Shown in pieces: positions 1 through 6,522 of a DNA stretch of 12,585 bases. The DNA comes from Ruminococcaceae bacterium UBA1767 (lineage in GTDB: Bacteria; Bacillota; Clostridia; Oscillospirales; Acutalibacteraceae). The stretch's first letter is position 1; each line of letters starts with the position of its first letter. The position numbers and the translations under genes were made by a program. Below the pieces are notes generated by a model. The model saw nothing but the letters and a program-made list of their open reading frames with translations. It was not told where the DNA came from and searched no databases. The DNA lies in the NCBI GenBank assembly GCA_002315505.1, contig DCGX01000058.1, positions 1 to 12,585 on the forward strand. Reading direction: 5' to 3'.

Positions 1-44
1 ACTGCTTAGAAGGCAGTTGCTCTATCCGACTGAGCTACATGCGC
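1..44 (-). tRNA. tRNA-Arg (anticodon TCT), 3' part cut off by the window edge
   Basis: Read on the minus strand this gives a seven-base acceptor strand GCGCATG, then TA, a D arm with GCTC/GAGC, and an anticodon stem ACTGC/GCAGT closing the loop CTTCTAA. The loop places TCT at positions 34-36, which reads the AGA arginine codon. The variable loop, T arm and 3' end lie to the left of the window. It sits 21 bases after the tRNA-Gly gene and has no promoter of its own between them, so the two are probably cut from one transcript. Confidence 0.93.
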
Positions 45-65
45 ATATTTTTCGTTACAGAAAAA

Positions 66-139
66 TGGAGCGGGTGATGGGAATCGAACCCACACGACCA
101 GCTTGGAAGGCTGGAATTCTACCACTAAACTACACCCGC
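66..139 (-). tRNA. tRNA-Gly (anticodon TCC), complete with encoded CCA
   Basis: On the minus strand the acceptor stem GCGGGTG/CACCCGC closes over a D arm (GTTTAGTGGTAGAAT), an anticodon arm with loop CTTCCAA and a T arm containing GGTTCGATTCC. The loop gives anticodon TCC, for the glycine codons GGA and GGG. The discriminator base is T and the CCA end is encoded at 66-68, as is common in Firmicutes. It is the promoter-proximal member of a Gly-Arg tRNA transcript. Confidence 0.97.
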
Positions 140-157
140 ATATCTGCAACGCTGTAT

Positions 158-186
158 ATAATATCACAAGAGTAGCTATTTGTCAA
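158..186 (-). promoter_or_regulatory. Promoter of the tRNA-Gly/tRNA-Arg transcript
   Basis: On the minus strand a perfect -35 TTGACA (181-186) is followed after 17 bases by TATTAT (158-163), with TGA immediately before it forming an extended -10. The predicted start, near 151, is about a dozen bases before the mature tRNA-Gly 5' end. This is a very strong sigma-A type promoter, as expected for stable RNA. Confidence 0.88.
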
Positions 187-240
187 GAAGATTTGTAAAA
201 TTTTTTCAAAAAATATACTGATTAACAGATAACTTTTCTC

Positions 241-269
241 TTGTATTTTTTTTAATAGTATTGTATAAT
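241..269 (+). promoter_or_regulatory. Promoter for the 581-residue membrane protein gene
   Basis: A perfect -10 TATAAT (264-269) lies 17 bases after TTGTAT (241-246), a weak -35 matching only its TTG. The predicted start is near 276, about two dozen bases before the ATG at 300. It points away from the tRNA promoter at 158-186. The -10 is convincing and the -35 is not. Confidence 0.6.
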
Positions 270-299
270 AAAAAATATTATGATTAAGGAGATGACTTA

Positions 300-2045
300 A
301 TGGATCCAATTAAGGTTGATTTTACGGGCAGTGGCTCAGGCAATGGTCCCGATAAGAAAACAGGTGTCTTGATCCCGCCTGAAAGAAAAGGTCTTAAAAT
401 TACAATCAACGTCATTCTGACTCTCATTTTCGGTGGCATTCTTTATTATTTTATGCTTCCTGTATTCAATTTTAAATCGATAATGATGTATGCATTCTTC
501 GGTTTGATTCTCGGCTTCTACTGTGTTATTAATTATGTGACAAGTGGTGCTCTCAGAACTCCGGATTATGCTCCGTATGCAAGCAAATCTTCTCGTATTC
601 CGAAGATTCTTATTGGTGTGCTTGCAGCTGTTTGCATTATCGGTTACATTGTTTCTTCGGTATTCTTCAGAGCTGCAAGCTATTCTAAGATTATTGATGT
701 TGAAACAGGCGACTTTACTCAGGAGGTTGCTGAGGCTGATTTTGCTTCAGTTCCTATGATTGATGAGCAGACAACATCCGTTATGGCTGAAAGAGCTTTG
801 TCAGACCTTTCAAAATTAGGTCTTGTTTCTCAGTTTACCGTTCAGCCAAGCTATTATCAGATTAACTATAAGGATACTCCTGTTCGTGTTGCTTCACTTC
901 AGTATTCAAATATCATCAAGTGGCTCACAAACTGCAAGAACGGACTTCCTGCTTATGTTATCGTTGATACAAGAACTCAGAAATCAACACTTGTTGAGGT
1001 TGATGGCGGTATCAAGTATTCAACAGCAGACCACTTTGCACATTATGTAACACGTCATGTTCGTTTCCAGTATCCGACATATCTTCTTGACGAGCCTACC
1101 TTTGAGATTGATGAAGAGGGCCGTCCTTACTGGATTTTTGCAAAGCTCGATATGACAATCGGACTTTTCGGCGGTCGTGATGTTACAGGTGCAATCATTG
1201 TTGACGGTGTAACAGGCGAGTGCAGGGAATATTCAATTGACGAAATTAAAAACAGTGCAGAGCTTGAGTGGATTGACCGTGTATATTCAGCCGATCTTCT
1301 TGTTGAACAGTATAATTATTACGGAAGATATCAGGGCGGTTTCTGGAACTCAATTCTCGGTCAGAAGAACACCTATTCAACAACAGAAGGCTATTCATAC
1401 ATCGCTATGAATGATGACGTTTATATGTACACAGGTGTTACATCTCTTACAAATGACGAATCTTTAACAGGCTTCACACTTATTAATCAGCGTACAAAGG
1501 AAGCTAAGAAGTATGAGATTTCAGGTGCTAAGGAAACATCTGCTCAGTCATCAGCAGAAGGTCTTGTTCAGCAGTATGAATACAGTGCTTCGTTCCCGCT
1601 TCTTCTTAATATTGACGGCGAGCCGACATATTTCATGTCACTCAAGGACTCAAGTATGCTCGTTAAGGGCTATGCAATGATTAACGTAGGTCAGTATTCA
1701 ATCGGTGCAACAGGTACAACACTTACAGATTGTATCGATAAGTATGTTGCTGAGCTTGCAAAGAATAATATTAAGGTTGATGTTGATACCGATAATATTG
1801 AGGAAAATACCGAAAAGCCAGATGTTGCACAGAACACTGTAACAGGTAAGATTACCGACATCAGAACAGCTGTTATCAACGGCGACAGCGTATATTACAT
1901 CAAGCTCGATTCCTCTGACAGCTACTATTCAATCAAGGCAGGCGACGCACAGAATATCGTCCTTGCAAACACCGGTGATGAGGTTACATTGACAGTCGGA
2001 GCACAGTCAGGCAAGATTATTTCCGTATCAGCGGTTCAATTCTAA
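300..2045 (+). CDS. Uncharacterised membrane protein with large extracytoplasmic region
   Basis: I do not recognise this 581-residue protein by name. Three hydrophobic segments are visible at about residues 33-52, 60-80 and 101-123. Basic residues before the first segment and between the second and third suggest the N-terminus and that loop are cytoplasmic, placing residues 124-581 outside the cell. The outer part contains three stretches of similar pattern, at about 217-234, 297-314 and 391-407. Each is a short hydrophobic strand, then a D/N-x-x-T turn, then a charged strand, which resembles PepSY-type domains. A separate all-beta tail at about 512-581 looks like an OB-fold or SH3-like domain. 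There is no signal peptidase site or lipobox. The start is supported by AAGGAG (286-291) with an eight-base spacer. It lies 120 bases before ftsZ on the same strand, but ftsZ has its own promoter. The topology is fairly secure; the domain resemblance is inference. Confidence 0.9.
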   Translation: MDPIKVDFTGSGSGNGPDKKTGVLIPPERKGLKITINVILTLIFGGILYYFMLPVFNFKSIMMYAFFGLILGFYCVINYVTSGALRTPDYAPYASKSSRIPKILIGVLAAVCIIGYIVSSVFFRAASYSKIIDVETGDFTQEVAEADFASVPMIDEQTTSVMAERALSDLSKLGLVSQFTVQPSYYQINYKDTPVRVASLQYSNIIKWLTNCKNGLPAYVIVDTRTQKSTLVEVDGGIKYSTADHFAHYVTRHVRFQYPTYLLDEPTFEIDEEGRPYWIFAKLDMTIGLFGGRDVTGAIIVDGVTGECREYSIDEIKNSAELEWIDRVYSADLLVEQYNYYGRYQGGFWNSILGQKNTYSTTEGYSYIAMNDDVYMYTGVTSLTNDESLTGFTLINQRTKEAKKYEISGAKETSAQSSAEGLVQQYEYSASFPLLLNIDGEPTYFMSLKDSSMLVKGYAMINVGQYSIGATGTTLTDCIDKYVAELAKNNIKVDVDTDNIEENTEKPDVAQNTVTGKITDIRTAVINGDSVYYIKLDSSDSYYSIKAGDAQNIVLANTGDEVTLTVGAQSGKIISVSAVQF

Positions 2046-2085
2046 AATTATTGTAATTTTTTTGTATCTTTTTGTAATATTTCTA

Positions 2086-2114
2086 TTGCAATAACAAAAA
2101 AAATATGCTATGAT
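2086..2114 (+). promoter_or_regulatory. ftsZ promoter with extended -10
   Basis: TTGCAA (2086-2091), a 17-base spacer and TATGAT (2109-2114) preceded by TGC form a good sigma-A promoter with an extended -10. The predicted start near 2121 leaves a leader of about 45 bases. The ribosome binding site GGAGGT (2153-2158) is seven bases before the ATG. I see no terminator between the upstream membrane protein gene and this promoter, so some read-through into ftsZ is possible. Confidence 0.75.
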
Positions 2115-2165
2115 GAATTGTAATTTATTTTGGTTTAACAGACATATAAAACGGAGGTATATAAA

Positions 2166-3326
2166 ATGGCATTTGAAATTGATAACGATTTTGAAAGCAC
2201 CGTTCAGATAAAGGTTATCGGTGTTGGCGGCGGCGGTGGAAACGCTGTTAACACTATGATCGCTCAGGGTATGCAGGGTGCTGAGTTTATCGTGGTAAAC
2301 ACAGACAAGCAGGTACTTGTAAATTCACAGGCAACACATCGTATTCAGATTGGCGAAAAGTCAACTCGCGGTCAGGGCGCAGGCGGAAGACCTGAGGTTG
2401 GCGAAAAGGCTGCCGAGGAGAGCAAGGAAGAAATTTCTGCTATTCTCAAGGGCACAGATATGGTATTTATCACAGCAGGTATGGGCGGCGGAACAGGCAC
2501 AGGTGCAGCTCCGGTTATCGCTCAGATTGCTAAGGAAATGGGCGTTCTTACTGTAGGCGTTGTTACAAAGCCTTTCAAGTTTGAAGGTAAGAAGAGAAGC
2601 ACTCTTGCTGAGCAGGGTATTGCAAAGCTCTCAGAGCACGTGGACAGCCTTATTGTTATTCCTAATGACAGACTTAAGCTCCTTAGCGACCGTTGTAAGA
2701 CTCTTTCAGAGGCTTTCCTTGTTGCTGATGAGGTTCTTTCACAGGGTGTTAAGAGCATTTCAGAGCTTATTAAGGTTCCAGGCTTTGTTAACCTCGACTT
2801 CGCTGATGTATGTAGCGTAATGAGAGATGCAGGCTATGCACATATGGGTGTTGGCACAGCCAAGGGTAAGGATAAGAGCCTTCAGGCAGCTGAAATGGCT
2901 ACATCAAGCCCGCTTCTTGAAACATCAATCGCAGGTGCTAAGGGTGTTATCATCAGCATCACATCTTCACCTGATATCGGTCTTGAAGAAATTGAAAGTG
3001 CTTGTGAATCTATCACTGAGAAGGCACATCCGGATGCAAACATCACATGGGGTGTTGCATTTGACTCAACTCTTGAGGATGAAATTATTATCACTGTTGT
3101 TGCAACAGGCTTTGAAGCAAAGACAAATGAGGACTTCGGTTCTATTCCTTCTTTCAAGGCTACAGCAAATGCAGGTGCACCAATCCGTGCAGCGGCTCCG
3201 GTTTCAGCTCCGGCTCCTGTAGAGCCACCTGTAGTAAGCTCTGCTCCGAAGGCTCCGGCAACAGGCGCTGACGATGATGATTTCTATGTAATTCTTAACG
3301 ATATCATCAAGAAGAAGGGCGAATAA
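2166..3326 (+). CDS. ftsZ: Cell division protein FtsZ
   Basis: FtsZ is the bacterial tubulin homologue: a GTPase that assembles at mid-cell into the Z-ring and guides septal wall synthesis. The GTP-binding glycine loop is at residues 20-26, the tubulin signature GGGTGTG at 107-113, and the T7 synergy loop NLDFADV at 209-215 carries the two catalytic aspartates (D211 and D214). The globular core ends near residue 325. An Ala/Pro-rich linker (about 330-366) follows, then an acidic-to-basic tail ending FYVILNDIIKKKGE. The length of 386 residues is normal. The tail lacks the proline and FLR-type motif of the usual FtsA/SepF-binding peptide. ftsZ stands alone here, without ftsA or ftsQ beside it, between an unrelated membrane protein and a glycosyltransferase. 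Function is certain; only the tail is unusual. Confidence 0.99.
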   Translation: MAFEIDNDFESTVQIKVIGVGGGGGNAVNTMIAQGMQGAEFIVVNTDKQVLVNSQATHRIQIGEKSTRGQGAGGRPEVGEKAAEESKEEISAILKGTDMVFITAGMGGGTGTGAAPVIAQIAKEMGVLTVGVVTKPFKFEGKKRSTLAEQGIAKLSEHVDSLIVIPNDRLKLLSDRCKTLSEAFLVADEVLSQGVKSISELIKVPGFVNLDFADVCSVMRDAGYAHMGVGTAKGKDKSLQAAEMATSSPLLETSIAGAKGVIISITSSPDIGLEEIESACESITEKAHPDANITWGVAFDSTLEDEIIITVVATGFEAKTNEDFGSIPSFKATANAGAPIRAAAPVSAPAPVEPPVVSSAPKAPATGADDDDFYVILNDIIKKKGE

Positions 3327-3339
3327 TTTCGTGACAATC

Positions 3340-3370
3340 ATCCTCCTATGCCCGCATAGGAGGATTTTTT
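3340..3370 (+). terminator. Intrinsic terminator of ftsZ
   Basis: An 11-base-pair perfect stem, arms 3340-3350 and 3355-3365, closes a four-base CCCG loop and runs into six T residues (3365-3370). It begins 13 bases after the ftsZ stop. The 3' arm contains AGGAGG (3358-3363), which lies 11 bases before an ATG at 3375. Its arms are almost the same as those of the hairpin at 4324-4351. Confidence 0.92.
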
Positions 3371-3392
3371 ACTAATGAAGGGTTGTGCCATT

Positions 3393-4319
3393 ATGATAAG
3401 AGGCTTTATCACTATTGCCACTGGTAAAGAGCAATATTATAAAATTGCGGCTAATCTTGTAAAATCGTATAAATTTTTCTCAAAAAATCCTTTGCCCTTT
3501 GCTATTATTGCAGAGGAGGAAAACGAATATACAGCCTTGTTCGACGATGTTATTATCACAAACGAGTCAAAGCACTCTTTTATGGATAAGTTTCTTTTAC
3601 TTAAACATCGTCCTTATGATGAAAACATATTTATTGATGCGGATTCGCTTGCTTTTGGTGATTTAAATGTGTACTGGGATTTTTTTGAGGGCACAACTGA
3701 TTTTTCTGCGTTGGGTATTGATACAGAACTTCATGCCACTGAAGGTACATGGTATTATGCTGAAGATGTGTGGAAATACACAGATATGATTACATACAAA
3801 AGCCGTGTTCATGCCGGTGTAATGTTTATTAGAAATACTCAAAAGATTGACAAGTTGTATAATGATTGCTGTGATATTTACAGTAACTTTGATAAGCTTC
3901 ATTTTCATACCTGTCCAAATTCCTATGATGAATGTACACTTGGCGTTGCGATGCCGATGAATAATATGCACACAACACGGGAAAATCCGAATTTGTTTGC
4001 AGCATATCCGTTTTTAACTGATATAAAGGCCGATATGTTCAATGGCAGAATTTCTTATTCCTCGTCGTGGGCAGGACATACTGAAAACGGATTACTGATG
4101 CATTTCGGTACAAGTCAGACTTATAAACCATTTTACAGATTTCTTATAAAATGCCTTGAACTGATGATAGCCGAGAAAAACGGAAAGCCTATGAGCTTAA
4201 TGGACAAAATTTTATATAAATATAAGCTGTCATATTATGTAAACAAGGTTGTTTATGAAATAACAAGATTCTTCAAAAGGGTAGGTAATAAGATTTTTAA
4301 ATTAGGAAAAGATATTTGA
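3393..4319 (+). CDS. GT-A-fold glycosyltransferase, GT8-like
   Basis: This protein of 308 residues (314 if the upstream ATG is used) looks like a nucleotide-sugar-dependent glycosyltransferase. Counting from the 3393 start, it opens with a beta strand and ATGKEQYY. The metal- and nucleotide-binding DxD motif is in IFIDADSLAFGD (DAD at 82-84). HAGVMFIRNT (140-149) matches the acceptor-side segment of GT8-type enzymes, and HFGTSQTYKPF (237-247) resembles their C-terminal metal-binding histidine. The last 35 residues are basic and amphipathic, suggesting membrane-surface attachment. Sugar and acceptor cannot be read from the sequence. I favour the ATG at 3393, with AAGGG ten bases before it, because the family usually starts just before this strand; the ATG at 3375 is possible. 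No promoter is visible, so expression may depend on read-through from ftsZ. Its Lys codons are mostly AAA, whereas ftsZ and pgk mostly use AAG. Confidence 0.85.
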   Translation: MIRGFITIATGKEQYYKIAANLVKSYKFFSKNPLPFAIIAEEENEYTALFDDVIITNESKHSFMDKFLLLKHRPYDENIFIDADSLAFGDLNVYWDFFEGTTDFSALGIDTELHATEGTWYYAEDVWKYTDMITYKSRVHAGVMFIRNTQKIDKLYNDCCDIYSNFDKLHFHTCPNSYDECTLGVAMPMNNMHTTRENPNLFAAYPFLTDIKADMFNGRISYSSSWAGHTENGLLMHFGTSQTYKPFYRFLIKCLELMIAEKNGKPMSLMDKILYKYKLSYYVNKVVYEITRFFKRVGNKIFKLGKDI

Positions 4320-4323
4320 TTTC

Positions 4324-4355
4324 ATTCCTCCTGTGTACGCATAGGAGGAATTTTT
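4324..4355 (+). terminator. Intrinsic terminator after the glycosyltransferase gene
   Basis: A 12-pair stem (arms 4324-4335 and 4340-4351, one G-T pair) closes a TACG tetraloop and is followed by five T residues (4351-4355). It starts only a few bases after the stop codon. Its core, TCCTCCT...AGGAGGA, repeats the ftsZ terminator about one kilobase upstream. Confidence 0.9.
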
Positions 4356-4406
4356 ATGATAATAATAAAAATATGATATTTTTTGTTATTTTTTTCACTA
4401 TAATGC

Positions 4407-4435
4407 TTGCAATATTTATTTATTTGTAATACAAT
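4407..4435 (+). promoter_or_regulatory. Promoter of the pgk-tpiA-gpmI operon
   Basis: TTGCAA (4407-4412), a 17-base spacer and TACAAT (4430-4435) make a good sigma-A promoter, with a predicted start near 4442 and a leader of about 40 bases. The -35 is identical to that of ftsZ. A perfect TATAAT at 4399-4404 lies just upstream but has no recognisable -35 at the right distance; it could be a second, weaker start. Confidence 0.75.
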
Positions 4436-4480
4436 ACTATGTGTTAAATTATGTAAAAAATCTGAAAGGATGACATATCA

Positions 4481-5671
4481 ATGAACGCACTCAATAAAAA
4501 GACAGTTGAAGACATTGAAGTAAGCGGCAAGAAGGTTCTTGTACGTTGCGATTTCAATGTACCACTTAAGGACGGAGTTATCACAAGCGACAAGAGAATT
4601 GTTGCTTCACTTCCGACAATCCAGTATCTTCTTAAGAACAACGCAAAAGTAATTCTTTGCTCTCACCTCGGCAGACCAAAGGGTGAAGTTAATCCTGAAT
4701 TTTCACTCGCTCCTGTAGCGGTTCGTCTTGCAGAGCTTCTCGGTCAGGAAGTTAAGATGGCTAAGGATGTAGTAGGTGAGGATGCACAGGCACTTGCAGC
4801 CGGTCTTAATGACGGCGAAGTTATGATGATTGAAAACGTTCGTTTCCATAAGGAAGAAACAAAGAACGACCCTGAATTTTCAAAGAAGCTCGCTGACCTT
4901 GCAGAGATTTATGTAAACGATGCATTCGGCTCAGCTCACAGAGCACACAGCTCAACAACAGGTGTTGCTGATTATCTTCCTGCAGTATGCGGTTACCTCA
5001 TTCAGAAGGAAATCGATTTCATCGGCGGCGCACTTGCAAATCCGAAGCGTCCACTCGTAGCAATTCTCGGTGGTGCTAAGGTTTCTGATAAGATTGGTGT
5101 TATCACAAATCTCCTTGAGAAGTGTGATACAATCATCGTTGGCGGCGGTATGGCTTATACATTTATGAAGTCACTTGGCTACAGCATCGGCACATCTCTT
5201 CTTGAAGAGGACAGAATTGAAGATGCTAAGAATATGATGGAAACAGCTAAGGCTAAGGGAGTTAAATTCCTTATTCCTGTTGATAATAAGGTTGGTAAAG
5301 CATATGCTCCTGACACAGAAGCTATGGTAATTGACAGCGATTCTATTCCTGATGGTTGGATGGGTCTTGATATCGGACCGAAAACACAGGAGCTTTTCGC
5401 TGATGCAGTTAAGGATGCAGGCACAGTAATCTGGAACGGACCTATGGGTGTTTCAGAGTGGGAGAACTTCGCAGCAGGTACAATCGCAGTTGCAACAGCT
5501 GTTGCTAATTCCGGTGCTATCTCAATCATCGGCGGTGGTGATTCAGCTGCAGCAGTTCAGAAGCTCGGCTTCGCAGATAAGATGTCACATATTTCTACAG
5601 GTGGCGGTGCTTCTCTTGAATTCCTCGAGGGTAAAGAGCTTCCGGGCATCGTAGCACTTAACGATAAATAA
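4481..5671 (+). CDS. pgk: Phosphoglycerate kinase
   Basis: This enzyme transfers phosphate from 1,3-bisphosphoglycerate to ADP, the first ATP-yielding step of glycolysis, in the cytoplasm. The 396-residue protein is full length and shows all family hallmarks. VRCDFNVPL (21-29) and SHLGRPKG (61-68) form the substrate-binding N-lobe, with RFHKEE at 121-126. GGAKVSDK (197-204) and WNGPMGV (318-324) belong to the nucleotide-binding C-lobe. The glycine-rich GGGDS (351-355) and STGGGASLEFLEGK (372-385) complete the active site. AAAGGA (4465-4470) lies ten bases before the ATG. It is first in a three-gene operon, with tpiA 18 bases downstream. AAG and GTT-type codons dominate, consistent with high expression. 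Confidence 0.99.
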   Translation: MNALNKKTVEDIEVSGKKVLVRCDFNVPLKDGVITSDKRIVASLPTIQYLLKNNAKVILCSHLGRPKGEVNPEFSLAPVAVRLAELLGQEVKMAKDVVGEDAQALAAGLNDGEVMMIENVRFHKEETKNDPEFSKKLADLAEIYVNDAFGSAHRAHSSTTGVADYLPAVCGYLIQKEIDFIGGALANPKRPLVAILGGAKVSDKIGVITNLLEKCDTIIVGGGMAYTFMKSLGYSIGTSLLEEDRIEDAKNMMETAKAKGVKFLIPVDNKVGKAYAPDTEAMVIDSDSIPDGWMGLDIGPKTQELFADAVKDAGTVIWNGPMGVSEWENFAAGTIAVATAVANSGAISIIGGGDSAAAVQKLGFADKMSHISTGGGASLEFLEGKELPGIVALNDK

Positions 5672-5689
5672 TCAGAAAGGATTTTTAAA

Positions 5690-6457
5690 ATGAAAAAATC
5701 AGTTCGTAAGGCAGTTATCGCAGGTAACTGGAAAATGAATAATACTCCTGCACAGACAACAGCTCTCATCAATGAGATGAAGCCACTTGTTGCTGATGCA
5801 GATTGTGAAGTTGTACTTTGCGTACCTTTTGTTGATGTACCGGCTGCAGTTGAGGCTGCTAAGGGTTCAAACATTAAAATCGGTGCTGAAAATGTACATT
5901 TTAAGGACAATGGTGCTTACACAGGTGAGGTTTCAGCAGATATGCTCCTCGCTCTCGGTGTAGAGTATGTTGTTATCGGTCACTCAGAGAGAAGAACATA
6001 CTTCGGTGAGACAGACCAGACTGTTAACCTTCGTACACTCAAGGCTCTTGAAAAGGGTCTTAAGCCAATTGTTTGCGTTGGTGAAACTCTTGAGCAGAGA
6101 GAGCTTGGCTACACAGAAACACTTCTTAAGTTCCAAACTAAGATGGCTCTTACAAACGTAACTGCTGACCAGCTTAAGAATGTTATCATCGCTTACGAGC
6201 CTGTTTGGGCTATCGGTACAGGTGTTACAGCTACTGATGACCAGGCTGATGAGGGCAACGGCTTTGTTCGTGCTGCTATCGCTGAGGCTTATGGTGCAGA
6301 GGCTGCTGAGGGTGTTACAGTTCAGTATGGCGGTTCAATGAACGCTAAGAATGCTGATGAGCTTGTTGATAAGGTTAACGTTGATGGTGGACTTATCGGC
6401 GGTGCATCACTCAAGGCTCCTGATTTTGCAACTATCGTAAAGGCTGCAAGCAAATAA
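5690..6457 (+). CDS. tpiA: Triosephosphate isomerase
   Basis: This enzyme interconverts dihydroxyacetone phosphate and glyceraldehyde 3-phosphate. The 255-residue TIM-barrel protein has the complete catalytic set: N13 and K15 in AGNWKMN, H98 in GHSERR, and E170 in AYEPVWAIGTG, which leads into the flexible phosphate-gripping loop 6. YGGS (213-216) and GGASL (237-241) form the phosphate-binding end. AAAGGA (5676-5681) with an eight-base spacer supports the start. It is the middle gene of the pgk-tpiA-gpmI operon, so flux enzymes for the lower glycolytic segment are made together. Nothing is missing or unusual. Confidence 0.99.
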   Translation: MKKSVRKAVIAGNWKMNNTPAQTTALINEMKPLVADADCEVVLCVPFVDVPAAVEAAKGSNIKIGAENVHFKDNGAYTGEVSADMLLALGVEYVVIGHSERRTYFGETDQTVNLRTLKALEKGLKPIVCVGETLEQRELGYTETLLKFQTKMALTNVTADQLKNVIIAYEPVWAIGTGVTATDDQADEGNGFVRAAIAEAYGAEAAEGVTVQYGGSMNAKNADELVDKVNVDGGLIGGASLKAPDFATIVKAASK

Positions 6458-6473
6458 TTTTAAAAGCTAAGAT

Positions 6474-6499
6474 AGGGGTACTATAAATTTAGTACCCCT
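6474..6499 (+). other. Intercistronic hairpin between tpiA and gpmI
   Basis: Perfect inverted arms AGGGGTACT (6474-6482) and AGTACCCCT (6491-6499) form a nine- or ten-pair stem with a short AT loop. No T-tract follows (the next bases are GAATTTATG), so it is not a classic intrinsic terminator. It sits 16 bases after the tpiA stop and just before the gpmI ribosome binding site. Such hairpins often act as 3'-end protectors or RNase processing points that set different levels of upstream and downstream messages; that role is inference here. Confidence 0.7.
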
Positions 6500-6522
6500 G
6501 AATTTATGTTAAGGTGATAAAT

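Noticed and set aside
197..212. Short A/T palindrome (ATTTTTTCAAAAAAT) between the tRNA and membrane protein promoters
   Set aside because: Very low-complexity AT sequence; such symmetry is expected by chance and no gene end is next to it.
3375..4319. Recent horizontal transfer of the glycosyltransferase gene from its AT-rich codons
   Set aside because: The LCP gene shows the same AAA-rich usage. The contrast with ftsZ and pgk is better explained by high-expression codon bias in those genes.
4356..4376. Tiny frame ATG-ATA-ATA-ATA-AAA-ATA-TGA after the AGGAGG of the second terminator hairpin
   Set aside because: Six codons of AT-rich sequence after the hairpin's AGGAGG; this is most likely chance in an AT-rich spacer.
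4399..4404. Perfect TATAAT as the main pgk promoter
   Set aside because: No reasonable -35 lies 16-18 bases upstream, while the TTGCAA/TACAAT pair just downstream has ideal spacing. Kept only as a possible minor start.
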